A DNA stretch of 64,000 nt from Nephrocerus scutellatus (Eukaryota; Arthropoda; Insecta; Diptera; Pipunculidae), in contig OX352762.1 in assembly GCA_947095585.1 (NCBI GenBank), positions 9,279,969 to 9,343,968 of the forward strand. Direction: 5' to 3'. The position numbers and the translations under genes are program-made. The notes under the pieces are model-generated. The model was not told where the DNA came from. It was given only the letters and a program-made list of their open reading frames with translations, and ran no database searches. Shown here one piece after another: positions 1-11,810 of this stretch. The first letter of the stretch is position 1, and every line of letters begins with the position of its first letter.

Positions 1-480
1 GCGTGAGTCTGAGACGGGCGTGATGTGTTCGTTAGCCTGACGTGTGAGTCTGAGACGAGCGTGATGTGTGCGTTAGCCAGACCAGCCTTGACGTGAGCCT
101 GACGTGCGTGAGTCTGAGACGAGCGTGATGTGTGTGTTAGCCTGACGAGCCTTGGCGTGAGCCTGAGTGCGTGAGTCTGAGACGGGCGTGATGTGTTCGT
201 TAGCCTGACGTGTGAGTCTGAGACGAGCTTGATGTGTGCGTTAGCCTGACGAGCCTTGGCGTGAGCCTGAGTGCGTGAGTCTGAGACGGGCGTTATATGT
301 GCGTTAGCCTGACGAGCCTTGACGTGAGCCTGACGTTCGTGAGTCTGAGACGAGCCTTGAGGACGTGAGCCTTGCCGAGTATGACATGACTTAGGTGACG
401 TGAGCCTGTTGCGTGCCTTCAGGATGTGTGCCCTGACGTGAGTCTTGACGAGTAGGACGTGACTTAGGTGACCTGAGCCT
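1..480. repeat. Minisatellite with higher-order structure
   Basis: The motif gagtctgagacg recurs at about 5, 46, 110, 174, 214, 277 and 341, so spacings are 41, 64, 64, 40, 63 and 64 bp. The short unit lacks a roughly 23-bp segment (cgagccttgacgtgagcctg-like) present in the long unit. The short-long-long order occurs twice, giving a higher-order period of about 168 bp. From about 350 to 480 the units degrade into gacgtgagcct-type half repeats. The array is cut by the left edge of the window, so its true length is unknown. No coding function is apparent. Confidence 0.85.
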
Positions 481-557
481 GAGCACGTGAGCTTGAGGTG
501 TGATCCTGTATGTATTAAACTGATCGATTTATGGCGTCTGGGTATCCATGAGGGGCT

Positions 558-723
558 AGCAGCAATGCTACGTCTTACGACGACGACGTTTGCAGAGAAA
601 AGTGCACAGAAATGGTGGCAACGAAATGCTCTTGTGTATCAAAGCAACAACCCGCCGGTCAAACAAGCAGCGATGCTACGTCATACGACGACGACGTTGG
701 CTGAGAAAGGTGCACAGAAACGG
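558..723. repeat. Pair of ~58-bp direct repeats, 108 bp apart
   Basis: Two copies of a segment beginning agcagc-atgctacgt and ending gtgcacagaaa-gg lie at 558-616 and 666-723. They include an acgacgacg run. The frame through them is open from about 487 to 768, but it starts at GTG and has no recognisable domain, so I treat it as repeat-derived rather than a gene. Confidence 0.6.
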
Positions 724-734
724 TTGCAGCGATT

Positions 735-1400
735 TCTGGATTTGAAGAGTCTTAGCAGAATAATGTAGGTCTTGTTGGCTTTGAGCGACCTTGCGCCTAT
801 TTCTGGTTCCATGCTGTTATATGTGCTACATTCGACCCGAGATAGTTACAAGATTGCATTACTTCAAATTTGCTCCACTATTTTCATGGAGGGATCAATA
901 TTGGATCTTCTACTGGCAGACGTGGCCACCATGTACTTTGTTTTGCTCTCATTTATGTGCAGCCTCAGATCTGGATGAAAGCTTCCTGTACAGCTCTTGG
1001 GTTTCTACCAACGATGTCAATATCGTCTGCGTAATCCAGTATCTGAATGGACTTATAGAGGATTGTTCCTGTCGCCGTCAGATTCTCGGATTACTTTCTC
1101 TAACGTCAGGTTGAAGAGGATGCAGGCCAGTTCATCTCGTTGTCGGAGCCCGTTATAGATGTTGAATGGGCTTAATATTGATCCGAATATTTTTACTTGG
1201 CTTATAACATGCGTCATGGTCAACCTACACAGTCGTGTCAGTTTTTTTGGGATGTCGAATTCTCTCATGGCTTTATAAAGTTCTACTCTGGCTATGCTAT
1301 CATAGGTGGCTTTAAAGTCTATAAAAATAGGGTGTAGTGAGTTCTAGACATTTTTCCATCACCTGCCTTAGGGTGTAAATCTTATCAGTTGATTTGCATT
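735..1400 (-). mobile_element. RTE-like LINE fragment, copy A (RT part)
   Basis: Read on the minus strand this matches the RT and post-RT part of the recurrent RTE-like element of this window (compare 15135-17195). Shared landmarks are the drfkaaydsia-like RT start near 1310, the YADD region near 1010 and the SIxPEIxARLLKAN segment near 790. Many stops and small deletions are present. Both ends are missing, including the TGA-rich 3' tail. It is a dead 5'- and 3'-truncated copy. Confidence 0.75.
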
Positions 1401-3440
1401 TAGTTATCCTCCGTGGTAAAGCCCCTCACCATACCCATATATAGATTTATGGTGCAGCTTGACCCCACCACGGTGTCATAACCCTGGCCGCGGGGTTCTG
1501 TGGTAAGCGTTTGTGCCATTAATAGCTATTGTTGCGTACAAACTCGCAGTTTACAAAGTCAAGACTGCAACTTTTGGAAGTTATCCCACAGTAAGACAAT
1601 ATCCTTGAATGTGTTGGAATTTTTTTTTTCCGCTGGACTTTTTGTTCCGCATTTGTCGTAGCCTTAACACCACGTTAGACTTGCGGAAGTCATACCATTC
1701 ATACACTCAGATGCACATATTTAGCTGTACATTCCGATTTCACTGACTTTTCGATTGTGACATTGTTGGGTCTTCCTTTGTGCATTACGCCGACAGTTGT
1801 GCCTATAGCCGTAGCATTCATACGTGTATGTTGTGCTGCACATCCAACTGATGGCTGGGTGCAGAGTCCCGTGCAGTGCGATAGTACAATAATCTACACG
1901 CTTCCTGAGCAATCATAAAAAATATGAATGTCGTGTGTCATATTTATTTATTGAGTTGTGAATTGTTCTGAGGAGGTGCATGACACGTTGTACATTCATG
2001 AATGACGGATAAAAAAACACACTACAGCGCCTCACGATTGACTTGGCAAATTTTATTTTCATTCACAGTTTTCTGGAAAAAGGTGCTATTAACGCGCTAG
2101 AGATTTTAATCTAAATAACGACGTATTTATATCCGAATATATGTCTAGCCTGTGTTCAATTGATTGAATTTAGATGCAGCGAATTTTATGCAGCAAGCTT
2201 TTGAAAGCTTGGATAACTATTTTTTGTAACATCTGTGTATGTAGTTGTCCCTCCATATATTTATGGCACGAATGACTTGGACCATTTCAATTTCATGTTT
2301 CTATCTTCATGTTTCTAGTATTTTCGAAGTGGTCAACTCGGTTTATTTCTAACTAAAAAAAAGTGCACAATAAAATATGGTATTCATTTATTCTAAGCTT
2401 ATAGTAGATCATGAAGCAAAAGGATTTACAAATGTCTGTATGAACAATCCCACAATGCAACTTATTACAAGCTTCCTGTGCGTTAGATAGATACTAGTTT
2501 GTATTCACATACAAGTTTGGAACCATTATTCTTCACTGCTTTGTCGTCCTTGCATTAAAGAACTGGAAATTGAATTTTCCAGAGGATCCCATGTAGAAGT
2601 GGTTCTATATATGTCATCCCTTTACTCAAACAATGGATTTTATAAATGTAGCTGCATCGTGTAGAAACTTATGAATCAAATCCTGGACACAAGATGAAAT
2701 TATTAAATAAAAGCCACACTTCCTTTCTGCATTTTAATGAAGGGCTAACATTTTGCGAGTCACTGTGCGGATTGTTATTTCTTCTTTGTCTAGTTTCATT
2801 TTTAGTCCTGGCTCATGTGGAACGAAGTAGAACTACTTGATGTCAACCTTTTACAGAGTGAACCGATTTTAATTAACTCAAATGCTAGCGACTGACAACT
2901 GTATGGTTTACCTAGCATATGTGGCATCGTTTCTATTTCTCGTGGCGGTGTTGAAAGTCAGTGAATGAATACATTTTAGTGCGGTCCTTTACGGCACTCT
3001 GGATAACGTCCACAGTGCCAAAATCCTTTTATACCCTTGAGCTTGAGATGGATTGACTCCATTAGCACGCATTTTTTAAAAGAAAAAATCTGTACGATAG
3101 TGGCTCTGTCCGAAAGTCCGGCCAAGTGCTTAATACTCGGAAGTACAAGTGAAAGTAACGCACAATCTGGGAGCGTACAGTTAGTTGCAAAGTGCGCAGC
3201 AAGCAGATTGGCCTTGTCCTTAGAGCTGACAAGAAAAATATCATTATAAATAGCTTGGGAGTTGGACGATTAGGCTCTATATTTAATTTTTTTAACAAAA
3301 GACGAAATATTACTACCCTTGGTGCATTTTAGTGATTTTTGCATCAATTTGTGGTCGTAGAATAATTCGATTCGCCGTGGGAGAGTATTGCAATAACTTC
3401 TATGCCACTCGATTTATGTTCAGTAGGATTTGCTTCATTT
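1401..3440. other. AT-rich intergenic stretch, no gene seen
   Basis: No ORF above about 80 codons, no splice-linked coding segments and no repeat family shared with the rest of the window could be identified. Short open frames near 1721-1912 and 3037-3300 show no domain or codon character. Confidence 0.5.
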
Positions 3441-3444
3441 ATGA

Positions 3445-5650
3445 ATTTAAGAATGCTCTCATGGAACGTACACTCACTGTATAGAGCTCGAGCTGTACAG
3501 CATCTGGCCGATACCCTGTATCTGTAGGCTGTCATAACAGCAATCCTGGATATGCGGTTGACGGGGAATTGTGTTTTACAAAAATCAGAATATGACATAT
3601 ATTACAGCTGTCATGCAAGACATCATGAGTTCGGGATGGGGTTTCTATTCAGTAAAAGAATGGAACCCACCGTTATCGGCTTTAAAGTAATAAATGAACG
3701 GCTATGCACTCTTGGCGTGCAGGGCAAATTTAAAAACATAAGCCTCATAAACGTTCACGCACCTACAGAGGATACGCCAGATGATGAAAAAGAAGAATTC
3801 TTTGAATTAGTCGAACGGGAACTCTATGCCTGTCCTCAGTATGATGTAAAAATCATTCTGGGGGATATGAATGCTTCATTCAGGCAGTACATTGACACCC
3901 GTAGCTTACACGAGAACACTAATGACAATGGAGATGGCAGCAAGCAATAATTTGGTCGTTGCGAGTACAAGGTTTGCGCGTAAAAATATCCACAAAGCCA
4001 CCTGGGTATCTCCTGATGGAGCCACTCGCAACCAGATAGACCACGTGTTAATAGACCTCCGCTAGAACCCGAACCTGATGACGGTACGACCGTACCGAGG
4101 TGCCAACGTCGACTCGGACGTCGTAGAGATCGGAACGACTGGTTCGATGACGAATGTAAGCTAGCGACTGAACGTAAGAATGTTGCGTACCGAGCAATGC
4201 AATGCTCAGAAGATATGAAAAAACAATTCACCGGCGAAAGAAACCAGCCTGGGAGAAGAATCTTCTCCATGAACTAGAACAGTACATAGAGCGAGAACCG
4301 CACCAGGCACGGAAGTTCTACCAAAGAGTCCGCGGTATGACGCAATATACACCGTAATCTGATCGCCGATTTCAAATGCATCTTAGAGCGATGGGAAGAG
4401 CACTTTCATGAGTTGCTAAATGGCCAACTAACTGAGGAATTGGAGGCTCCATTAATGACCGAAGATAGAAGAGCGATAAATCGGCTCAAGAATAATAAGG
4501 CCCGGGATCAGATGGTATCCCAGCGGAGCTGATTAAAACAGGAGGTCCCGCAATACATCAAGTAATTCATGAAATAATAGTGCATGTATTGGAGAAAGAA
4601 GCGATGCCAGAAGACTGGCGAAGAGGCATCCTGTGCCCCATATATAAGAAAGAGATATCACAACATGCAGCAGTTATTGTGGTATAACGTTTTTGAGTAC
4701 CGCGTATGAGATTTTCTCCTCTATCCTTCAGGACAGGATAACCCCATACGCTAAAGTCATCATAAGTTCATGCCAGTGCGGCTTTATCACAGGCAAATCA
4801 ACAATTGAATAGATATACACCCTTTTGCTGGTGATGGAAAAATGTCTAGAGTTTCAAAACTCACTACACCATCTTTTTATAGACTTTAAAGCCGCCTATG
4901 ATAGCATAGCTAGAGTAGAACTTCAGCATCCCAAATAACCTGACATGACTATGTAGGTTGACCACGACCAATGTTATAAGCCAAGTAAAAATATCCGGAT
5001 CACTATCAAGCCCATTCAACATCTATTAAGGGCTCCGACAAGAGGATGGACTGGCCCGCGTCCTATTCAACCTGGCGTTGGAGAAAGTGATCCGAGACTT
5101 TGACGTAACGGCGAGAGGAACAATCCTCTATAAGTCCATTAAGATACTGGCTTACGCAGACGATATTGGCATCGTTGGTAGAAACCCAAGAGCTGTACAG
5201 AAAGTTTTCATCCAGATCGAGCAGGCGGCACATATGAATCCGAGACTTGGGTGCTTGGCAAAAAACATTCTGACCTCTTAGCCGCGTTCGAGATAAAAGT
5301 CTTACGGAGAATTGTTGGCTCCGTATGTGAGGAAGGACGATTCCGGAGATCTACGAGTGTTACCGCGATGTTGACAGCGTGAAGAGAATTATGCTCGGTA
5401 GTCTCCGATGCGCAGGACACCTAGCATGCATGAGCATAGAGGATCCTGCTCGGAAAGTCCTTTGCGGTAGGATTTATGGAACACGACAGCGAGGCCGGCG
5501 AAGCCTACGCTGAAAGGACGGCGTAGACCATGTCATGAGTTTAAGGATCCCAAACTGAATTACATCGGCCCGAAAACGGGACCGGTGGAGAGACTTTTTG
5601 CGGGAGGCCAGGACCGGACCCCGGTTGTAGAGCCAAATATGATTATAATG
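3445..5650 (+). mobile_element. RTE-like LINE, copy B (near full span, decayed)
   Basis: This copy spans the whole recognisable element on the plus strand. The apurinic-endonuclease domain starts near 3445 (LRMLSWNV) and has its best open stretch at 3552-3950, with LINVHAPTEDTPDDEKEEFF and GDMNA motifs. This is the CFDP2-type endonuclease seen in RTE-clade retrotransposons. The linker and RT follow from about 4130 to 5200 with many stops; a YADD-equivalent reads LAYADDIGIVGR near 5145-5180. The C-terminal segment (ETWVLGKKHSDLLAAFE) runs near 5240-5290. The 3' end is GAGCCAAATATGATTATAAT, matching the TGA-rich tail of the other copies. Internal deletions and frameshifts make it non-coding. 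Confidence 0.85.
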
Positions 5651-6940
5651 AGGATTTGCTTCAAATGCCTCTGATAACGTAGATACCTTAATAGCTAAAA
5701 TCATACTTCGGTTTGACAGAGTTTCTTTTTTCAAGTTATCTGTTTAACCCATTAACAGTATAGTGTTTGGTTACTAAGTAAATAAATAAACTTACGAGCA
5801 ATAACAGTGTGCAATATATAGGGGCCGGCAGGTCGTGGGTTCAGTGGGCGGGTGGTCAGTTGGGTGGGTGTAGGTCGGAGGAGGCAGCCGGCAATCGCCG
5901 GGTATTTGCGCTAGTAATCCGTAATAATATGAATATTTTTATTAAACATTTTTAGAGAATGTTAAAAACATTTCAAATTTTGTGTAAAACACGTTACTGC
6001 TTGATATAGCCATGTATGATAGCGTCGATTCCTTAACGAAGGCATTGCATGCTGCACGAACGTGACCTTTTCGTATTTCGGGCCATAATGTAGGAAGGGA
6101 GGTAAGAGCTCATCATCTAAATTTACTAATTCTAGGTCCCCTCCTTAATTGAATTGATTCAAACTGAAAGCGCTAACGTTTGAATATTGGACAACAGCTT
6201 TAACATACCTATCGAGAGTACTTCAATGCTACATTTCATACTCATCTCTATTAAACCATAACTTAATTTCAAGATTCAACAATAAATTTCTATAAATAAT
6301 ATTGTGGCTACAGATACTCCCGCCATTGATGTTTTTCTTTCTTCATACATAACATAGCAACATGAGATTTTGCTCATTTTTGTATGTTCCTTTTAGACAT
6401 GCTCGCGTGATAAGTTCGTAGAACCGCCACTTAATACCCTTTTTAAAACCAAATCAGTTTAGTTATATACACAAACAACGCCAACAACTAAGACAAGAGA
6501 ACAAAGATATATATGTCGTCCGGAACATTCAGGACTACCATCCGGACATCCGTTGGGAGCACGTCGGAGGGAGTAGGAAAAACAAATAAATTCTCTTCGT
6601 GACAGGAAACTTTTCTACAGAAAAGTTCAAACTGTAGTGGATGACTATAGATACGAGTATACGTACAACGTGCATATTTAAATGTGCACGAGTATAAGTA
6701 AATCGAAGACAACAGGACATCTAATTTTTAAAACGATGCATAAAATTATTAAGTAGCTTTAACATCGCTATATGGAAGCATAAGATAGAAATGGAATCTT
6801 TTTTTATTTCCTCTTGCCAATGGAGAAGGTATCATTCCTTGTCGATACTTGCTGATTTGCAGTCTTGTCAATTTATTTATAGCGTATCGACTACGTCTTT
6901 GATAAACGCTTTTAGAGACTTAAACGTTACAGTACAAACG
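5651..6940. other. Intergenic, no gene seen
   Basis: AT-rich apart from a short G-rich stretch at about 5820-5895 (gggtgggtg-type). No protein-like frame longer than about 75 codons is convincing and no repeat family of this window is recognised. Confidence 0.5.
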
Positions 6941-6948
6941 TTTTGAAG

Positions 6949-7760
6949 ATGGAAGGACTGTTGGTTTTGAACTTTTTACAGATTTCGGAAGTCGTTGCCA
7001 TAAGGGCCCCTTCTGAATCTCGCGAGGATGTTGGAATCGAGACGTGGAACAATCCACTTCTGATTCTGACACATTTAAAGCTCATGATGCATATACATAG
7101 TGTCACCTCGGAGGAAGGAAGGATTAAGTTGAACTCGCAGGAAACAAGGCGACTTAGACATGCTTTTCGCATGGGCAAAGACAGAGAGAGTGCTCTTGCT
7201 TTTGCCAAAGCTGCCTCTTTCAACGAGAAGCCAAACGCGTCAGGTAAGAGGAGCAGACGCCGCCGGCAACGGCTGTCGAGATGGCCAGGGCAGGATCTTT
7301 ACCTGATATCATCACTTTAAGACAAAAGGCTAGAGCGGTCAGGTTGGGTATTGTCCCGACAGCTGATCCTCTCACAACTGAACAAATTGCTATTTTTCAA
7401 GAGGCGGTTATAGACATCTCAATTGAGATGGCCGATAGAAACGTGTGGCCACATTTTTCCAGGTCGCATCTCAAATCGGGATGGCTAGTCTTCTTGTGCT
7501 CAGGCAGTTCTACTGCTGGGAGGATGCGCTCGATTTTTGAGAGTATAAGAGCCAAGTGTGGACTGAGTGTGACGCTGGCGAAAGAGATATCCTTCCCTAA
7601 ATCACACATTGTCCATGGGCTCTTTCCACAAAATCTAGAGCTCTGCTCAAAAATGTTTCTGGCAACTATCTCTGCGCAAAAAACCGAGCTGCATGTCAAA
7701 TCATGGAAGATTGTACAGATTGTACAAGATATTTTAAACTATCGCGTTGGCCAGGTTTAG
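6949..7760 (+). pseudogene. Retrotransposon ORF1 (gag-like, DUF4780-type) relic
   Basis: The ATG at 6949 opens a frame to 7320. It contains the segment SQETRRLRHAFRMGKDRESA, then an Arg-rich tract. This resembles the N-terminal part of non-LTR ORF1 proteins that read LxGAxRKRLxxLxxxGxxxxEA. The frame then shifts near 7290, and 7281-7760 continues with PLTTEQIAIFQEAVIDISIE, followed about 30 residues later by HLKSGWLVFLC. This pattern is typical of the DUF4780 nucleic-acid-binding domain found in insect non-LTR ORF1s. A related ORF1 lies at 61317-62210. One frameshift separates the halves, so it is not expressed as one protein. The family assignment is by recall of the pattern, not by a search. 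Confidence 0.65.
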
Positions 7761-7914
7761 CTGATCCTTAAGAGCACCGATAATGTTTCGGTGTCTAGTT
7801 GCGGTAACTATGACTAAAATAAAGTCACTAGACATGCTAGTCCTGGCGGTTCCGGTAAAATCACCGCTAAACGGGCTGTAAAAACAACCTCTAACAACAA
7901 ATCCTAACGCGAAT

Positions 7915-8615
7915 ATGTAGGTTGACCATGACCAATGTTATAAGCCAATTACAAATACCCGGATCACTACCAAGCCCATTTAACATCTATGACGGGACGG
8001 ATGGACTGCCCTGCGTCCTCTTCAACCTGACGTTGGAAAAAGTGATCCGAGAATCTGATGTAACGGCGAGACAAACAATCCTCTATAAGTCCATTAAGAT
8101 ACTGGCTTACGCAGAGGACATTGACATCGTTGGCAAAAACCAAGGAGCTATACAGGAAGCTTTCATTTAGAACCTGGTGCTGCAAAACAAAGTACATGGT
8201 GGCCACGTATGCGAGTAGAAGTGCAATCGTTTAGCTAGCTCGAGTCAACTGTAGCAGCCTACAAAGCAGCCAAACAAAGCCTACTTTAGTCTGCCAAGAC
8301 TCTTTAAATCCAGGAATTTAACCAAAACATGAAAGCTGCTGGTGTATAAGACAATGGTCACACCAGTGCTTACTGCTTACATATGGATCCGAGACTTTGG
8401 TGCTTAGCTAAAAGCATTTTGACCTCTTAGCCCCGTTCCAGAGAAAAGTCTTACTGAGAATTGTTAGCACCGTATTTGAGGAAGGATGACATCGTGAAGA
8501 GAACTAAGTTTGCTAGGCTCCGGTGGGCACGACACCTAGCTCGCTTGAGCGAAGGGTATACTGCTTTTAGCGGCAGCTAAGACCGGATTCCGATTGTAGA
8601 GCTGATGATGATGAT
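7915..8615 (+). mobile_element. RTE-like LINE fragment, copy C
   Basis: Plus-strand RT and C-terminal part of the RTE-like element. It starts at RLTMTNVISQLQIPGS (about 7915), includes TILYKSIKILAYAEDIDIVG at about 8080-8140, and ends at a (TGA)n-type tail near 8590-8612. The catalytic YADD motif reads YAED, a substitution at the first Asp. About 130 bp downstream of the YADD region are deleted relative to copy D. Confidence 0.8.
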
Positions 8616-8710
8616 GATAATTTGCATTTAACAGTTCCGGTTCCGGTATATTCTGGTACTTTCTAGTTGGAACAGAATTAAATAGAAAAGACTAGAACCT
8701 TATTTTAATT

Positions 8711-8954
8711 CGGCGCGACAGACCAATGCGGTCCAAGGCCTAGCTTCTCGCAACCATTTGTGTTGAGCAAGTATAGTTTTGCACACAAATGGAGGGAGGG
8801 GACCTACAATTTAATGCTTGATCCGAACGGCGAATTGAGAAGCCTCCGTGACAAGACTGTCGCGAGAGGTGGGACACCGTGAAAAATACTTTTTGTTGTT
8901 ACTGGGATTCGAACCACGAACCTCCTGCTGTTATCCACTGAGCCAAGGCGCTCA
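8711..8954 (-). mobile_element. tRNA-derived SINE, full-length copy (244 bp)
   Basis: On the minus strand the head reads TGAGCGCC followed by an A-box-like TGGCTCAGTGGATAA and a B box GGTTCGAATCC. The body then runs to the 3' end, which reads GGTCTGTCGCGCCG. A 13-nt target-site duplication, AATTAAAATAAGG on the minus strand, abuts the 3' end (8698-8710) and the head (8955-8967). The A-to-B spacing is unusually short; the related copy at 27 kb retains a longer anticodon-arm-like segment. The head is RNA polymerase III promoter-like. Related copies are at 12588, 14480 and 27000. Confidence 0.8.
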
Positions 8955-9213
8955 CCTTATTTTAATTATTTGTTTTGTTGTTACTGGGATTCGAACCACG
9001 AACCTCCTGCTGTTATCCACTGAGCCACGGCGCTCACCTTATTTTAATTATTTGTTTTGTTGTTACTGGGATTCGAACCACGAACCTCCTGCTGTTATCC
9101 ACTGAGCCACGGCGCTCACCTTATTTTAATTATTTGTTTTGTTGTTACTGGGATTCGAACCACGAACCTCCTGCTGTTATCCACTGAGCCAAGGCGCTCA
9201 CCTTATTTTAATT
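8955..9213 (-). repeat. Three extra SINE promoter heads separated by TSD copies
   Basis: Three 69-bp SINE heads (8968-9036, 9050-9118, 9132-9200) each carry the A-box- and B-box-like motifs and end in AACAAAACAAAT on the minus strand. They are separated and flanked by the 13-nt sequence CCTTATTTTAATT (plus strand) at 8955-8967, 9037-9049, 9119-9131 and 9201-9213. This gives an exact 82-bp period. Together with the full SINE just downstream there are four heads and five TSD copies. Open frames across the array (GFEPRTSCCYPL-type) are artefacts of the tRNA-like sequence. Confidence 0.85.
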
Positions 9214-10440
9214 ATGTATAAATAGAACAACTTTTTCGCATTAAGGTTAGTTACTATTTAAAAATGAACCAGACAACTTGAAAAGATGAAAAGTAGATAC
9301 AGCTACCGCCTATGTGAACAATAGTTTTTAGGTGAATAATAAGCAATCACTAGTGTGAATTTGTAAACTTTTGCTGTTTGTGAATTAAAAAACTTGTTTT
9401 TATTTCCAAAATCAGAAATGAACTGTGATATATAATATAAAATAATTGTATATACGTAGTTTATACGTAGACGTAGTTTGAACAACTTGAATTTGAATTA
9501 AATTTGTGTAGCTTTCTACACAAGGGGGGGGGGGCAAATCAAAAAATATTATTTCGCCTCCGTCAAGGAATGCAAATAAAGTTACAAGAGATAAATCGCC
9601 AAATCGCTGCTTGCGGCAACATACATATTCATCCAATAATAGAGGTCATGTTACAGCTACAATAAAACATAAGTCGCTGGCGGTTTGAGAAAATGTTTTC
9701 GATCCAGTTTTCAGAATTCCGATGTCAATGCCATCAGAAACAATAACTTTCGGCGTAAACTTTTGGGATCATTGGAATTTACACTCCAGCTATATGTCAA
9801 GTATGTCAGAGTTAGTCGTATTGAGCTTACTCTAAAATTATGTGGCGCCTTTGTCGCACACACCGATTTCCTCGTGTGAAACGATTACAGAGTGGATCTT
9901 TAACGAACGTCAACATATCGCATTTTCGGAAACTAGAAAGCTTAATCAGGATTACGAATGACTGGACTGGGCGTACCAGCGTAAAAAACATACTCCACAC
10001 TCACATACTCACAGAGAAGTTTCCAAAATAGAAAATCCTTCTAAGCAATTGCTTTTGTAATCCATAAGGTAATTCTCTGTGTGCTCCGCATAAAGAATCA
10101 CCGATGCCGACGGCAAGTCTGGTTGCCGTACGCGAGCCGTGCATTCAATAGAGACAAGGAAACTGAACACTATACGAGTATTTTACTCGGAAGAGGATGC
10201 GAGATACGAGGACATACATGCTTTCTATTTTTTTTTCCCAAGTTGGAAAAATTTATTTACAACCGATATTAAAGTTTATTTTAAATTTGTCGGAATAACT
10301 TTTGATCCTGGACAGGGTCAGGATAGATTTTTTAAATTTCCAGTAGTAGGCAGGTATGAAGATATCATCATCATATTTGGCTATACACTTATCTTAATTT
10401 CTCTGCATAAAACTGGAATATGGACCTGATCGAGACAACT
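9214..10440. other. No gene seen
   Basis: AT-rich with a poly(G) run at about 9522-9533. Two overlapping open frames at 9685-10031 and one at 10139-10429 show no recognised motif. They could be remnants of a mobile element but I cannot name one. Confidence 0.4.
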
Positions 10441-10444
10441 CTTT

Positions 10445-11810
10445 AGAATTGTGTCCAGCAAAGGAAAGATACTATCCGAAGTCCTTTGCAGCTCTGCTGG
10501 TATTATGCCACCCGGTCCTGCAGATTTGTATGGTTTGAATCTTTGTAGAGCCCAAAGTAGTTTGTCTTTATTTATCAGTTCGTTGGAGATAGTTGTACGA
10601 GTGTCTGCCCTATCAAGGCCGACATTGCTTATCGCATTGGAGCTTCCCGTAAAGTGGGTATCTTAAAGCAGATCGAGCGATTCTTCGCCTGAAGTAGTCC
10701 ACGAGCCATCAGCCTTTTTCAGGCAGCTCGGCATTATTGAGGTCTGAGGGATGGTGGGGTTGGGGCAGTTTAGCTACCTCCAGCTTATCCTTCTTGTAGA
10801 CACGAATGGTGATGTGATCCCATCCAAATCTTACCACGACTTTTTTATCAGCCAGAGGAGCAAGGGTTTCCTGGTTGATCACAACAATCGTGGATCTATA
10901 GGAACCTATTTGCTCCTCCAACTTGGTGACTTTCCAGTCGTGGGTCGGAAGTGAGTGATTGCTAATTTGAAGGACCTGGAGTATTTTATCCGCATAGGAG
11001 GCTTCAGTTGGGATCCAGGTGCGAGCTCACGGGCGCCACCGCGAGTGATAGTAGGTGGGCTTGGAGGCTCCCTTATAAAAGTCAAGAAGCTACCAGAGAG
11101 CTTTATCTTGAATAATTGGCACCGTTCTGGAGAGATTATTCCATCAGTGTCGCTGCGATCTATCACTGCGACTACGATTTTGTCCTTAAGGACTTCGCAC
11201 TCTAGGTTTTTTTTAAATCGAATCCATTTCCTCCATCGATCTCTGTCGCTAAGACGTAGAGTCATCGCTGGTCCGTTGTTCGTGCTTGTCAATAAGGGCT
11301 TTGGCACATTTTAGCTTGGCGACCTACTTCGGTGTCCTGTTGGTGTCTGAAATTACTTTGACGGCCTTCAGTATCCGTACTGCAGTACGTCGTTCCTTGT
11401 ACGACGATCTAGATGGAGTGCGTTGTCGCGAACATCCATCAGATGCGCCTACAAGCTTACTGGCAGCGGAATGTTCATTAGGTGCCACAATCCTACCGCT
11501 GCAAGTAGAAGGCCTAACTGTCAAAGCCAACCTGCGCTTGTCGGCGGTAGTCAAACCAATACCCATCGTTTCAGGAGTATTACCGGTAGAAGATCTTGAT
11601 GGAGTGTGCGAACATCCACCAGATGCGCCTACTAGATTCCTGGCAGCGGAAGGGCCATGACGTGCCGCAATCCTATCGCTGCTAGTAGAAGGCCTAACTA
11701 TCAAGGCCTACCCGCACCGTTTGGCAGTAGTCAAACCACAACCCACCGTTGCAGGAGCATTACCGGTAGACAGTAACGGCACCGTACTACCGTTCGGAAA
11801 AGAATAAGTA
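10445..11810 (-). mobile_element. Non-LTR element relic: ORF1 with 180-bp repeat, plus RT start
   Basis: Minus-strand order. From about 11810 to 11324 lies an ORF1 N-terminal region with a roughly 60-residue tandem duplication (VRPST-S-RI and LVGAS-GCS segments; DNA period 180 bp, for example gaacatccat at 11430 and gaacatccac at 11610). From 11307 to 10709 lies a gag-like domain (DKIVVAVIDRSDTDGIISPE, then KIKLSGSFLTFIRE). From about 10670 to 10445 lies an RT N-terminal segment (LWALQRFKPYKSAGPGGIMP). The endonuclease domain expected between ORF1 and RT is absent, so an internal deletion is inferred. Two frames must be joined, so it is a decayed copy. Confidence 0.65.

Noticed and set aside
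8848..9187. Overlapping ORFs with GFEPRTSCCYPL repeats
   Set aside because: They are translations of tandem tRNA-derived SINE heads; the repeated peptide follows the 82-bp unit.
8968..9200. Cluster of tRNA genes or a CRISPR-like array
   Set aside because: A/B boxes are present but no cloverleaf or anticodon stem can be drawn, and the 13-nt spacers are all identical, unlike CRISPR spacers.
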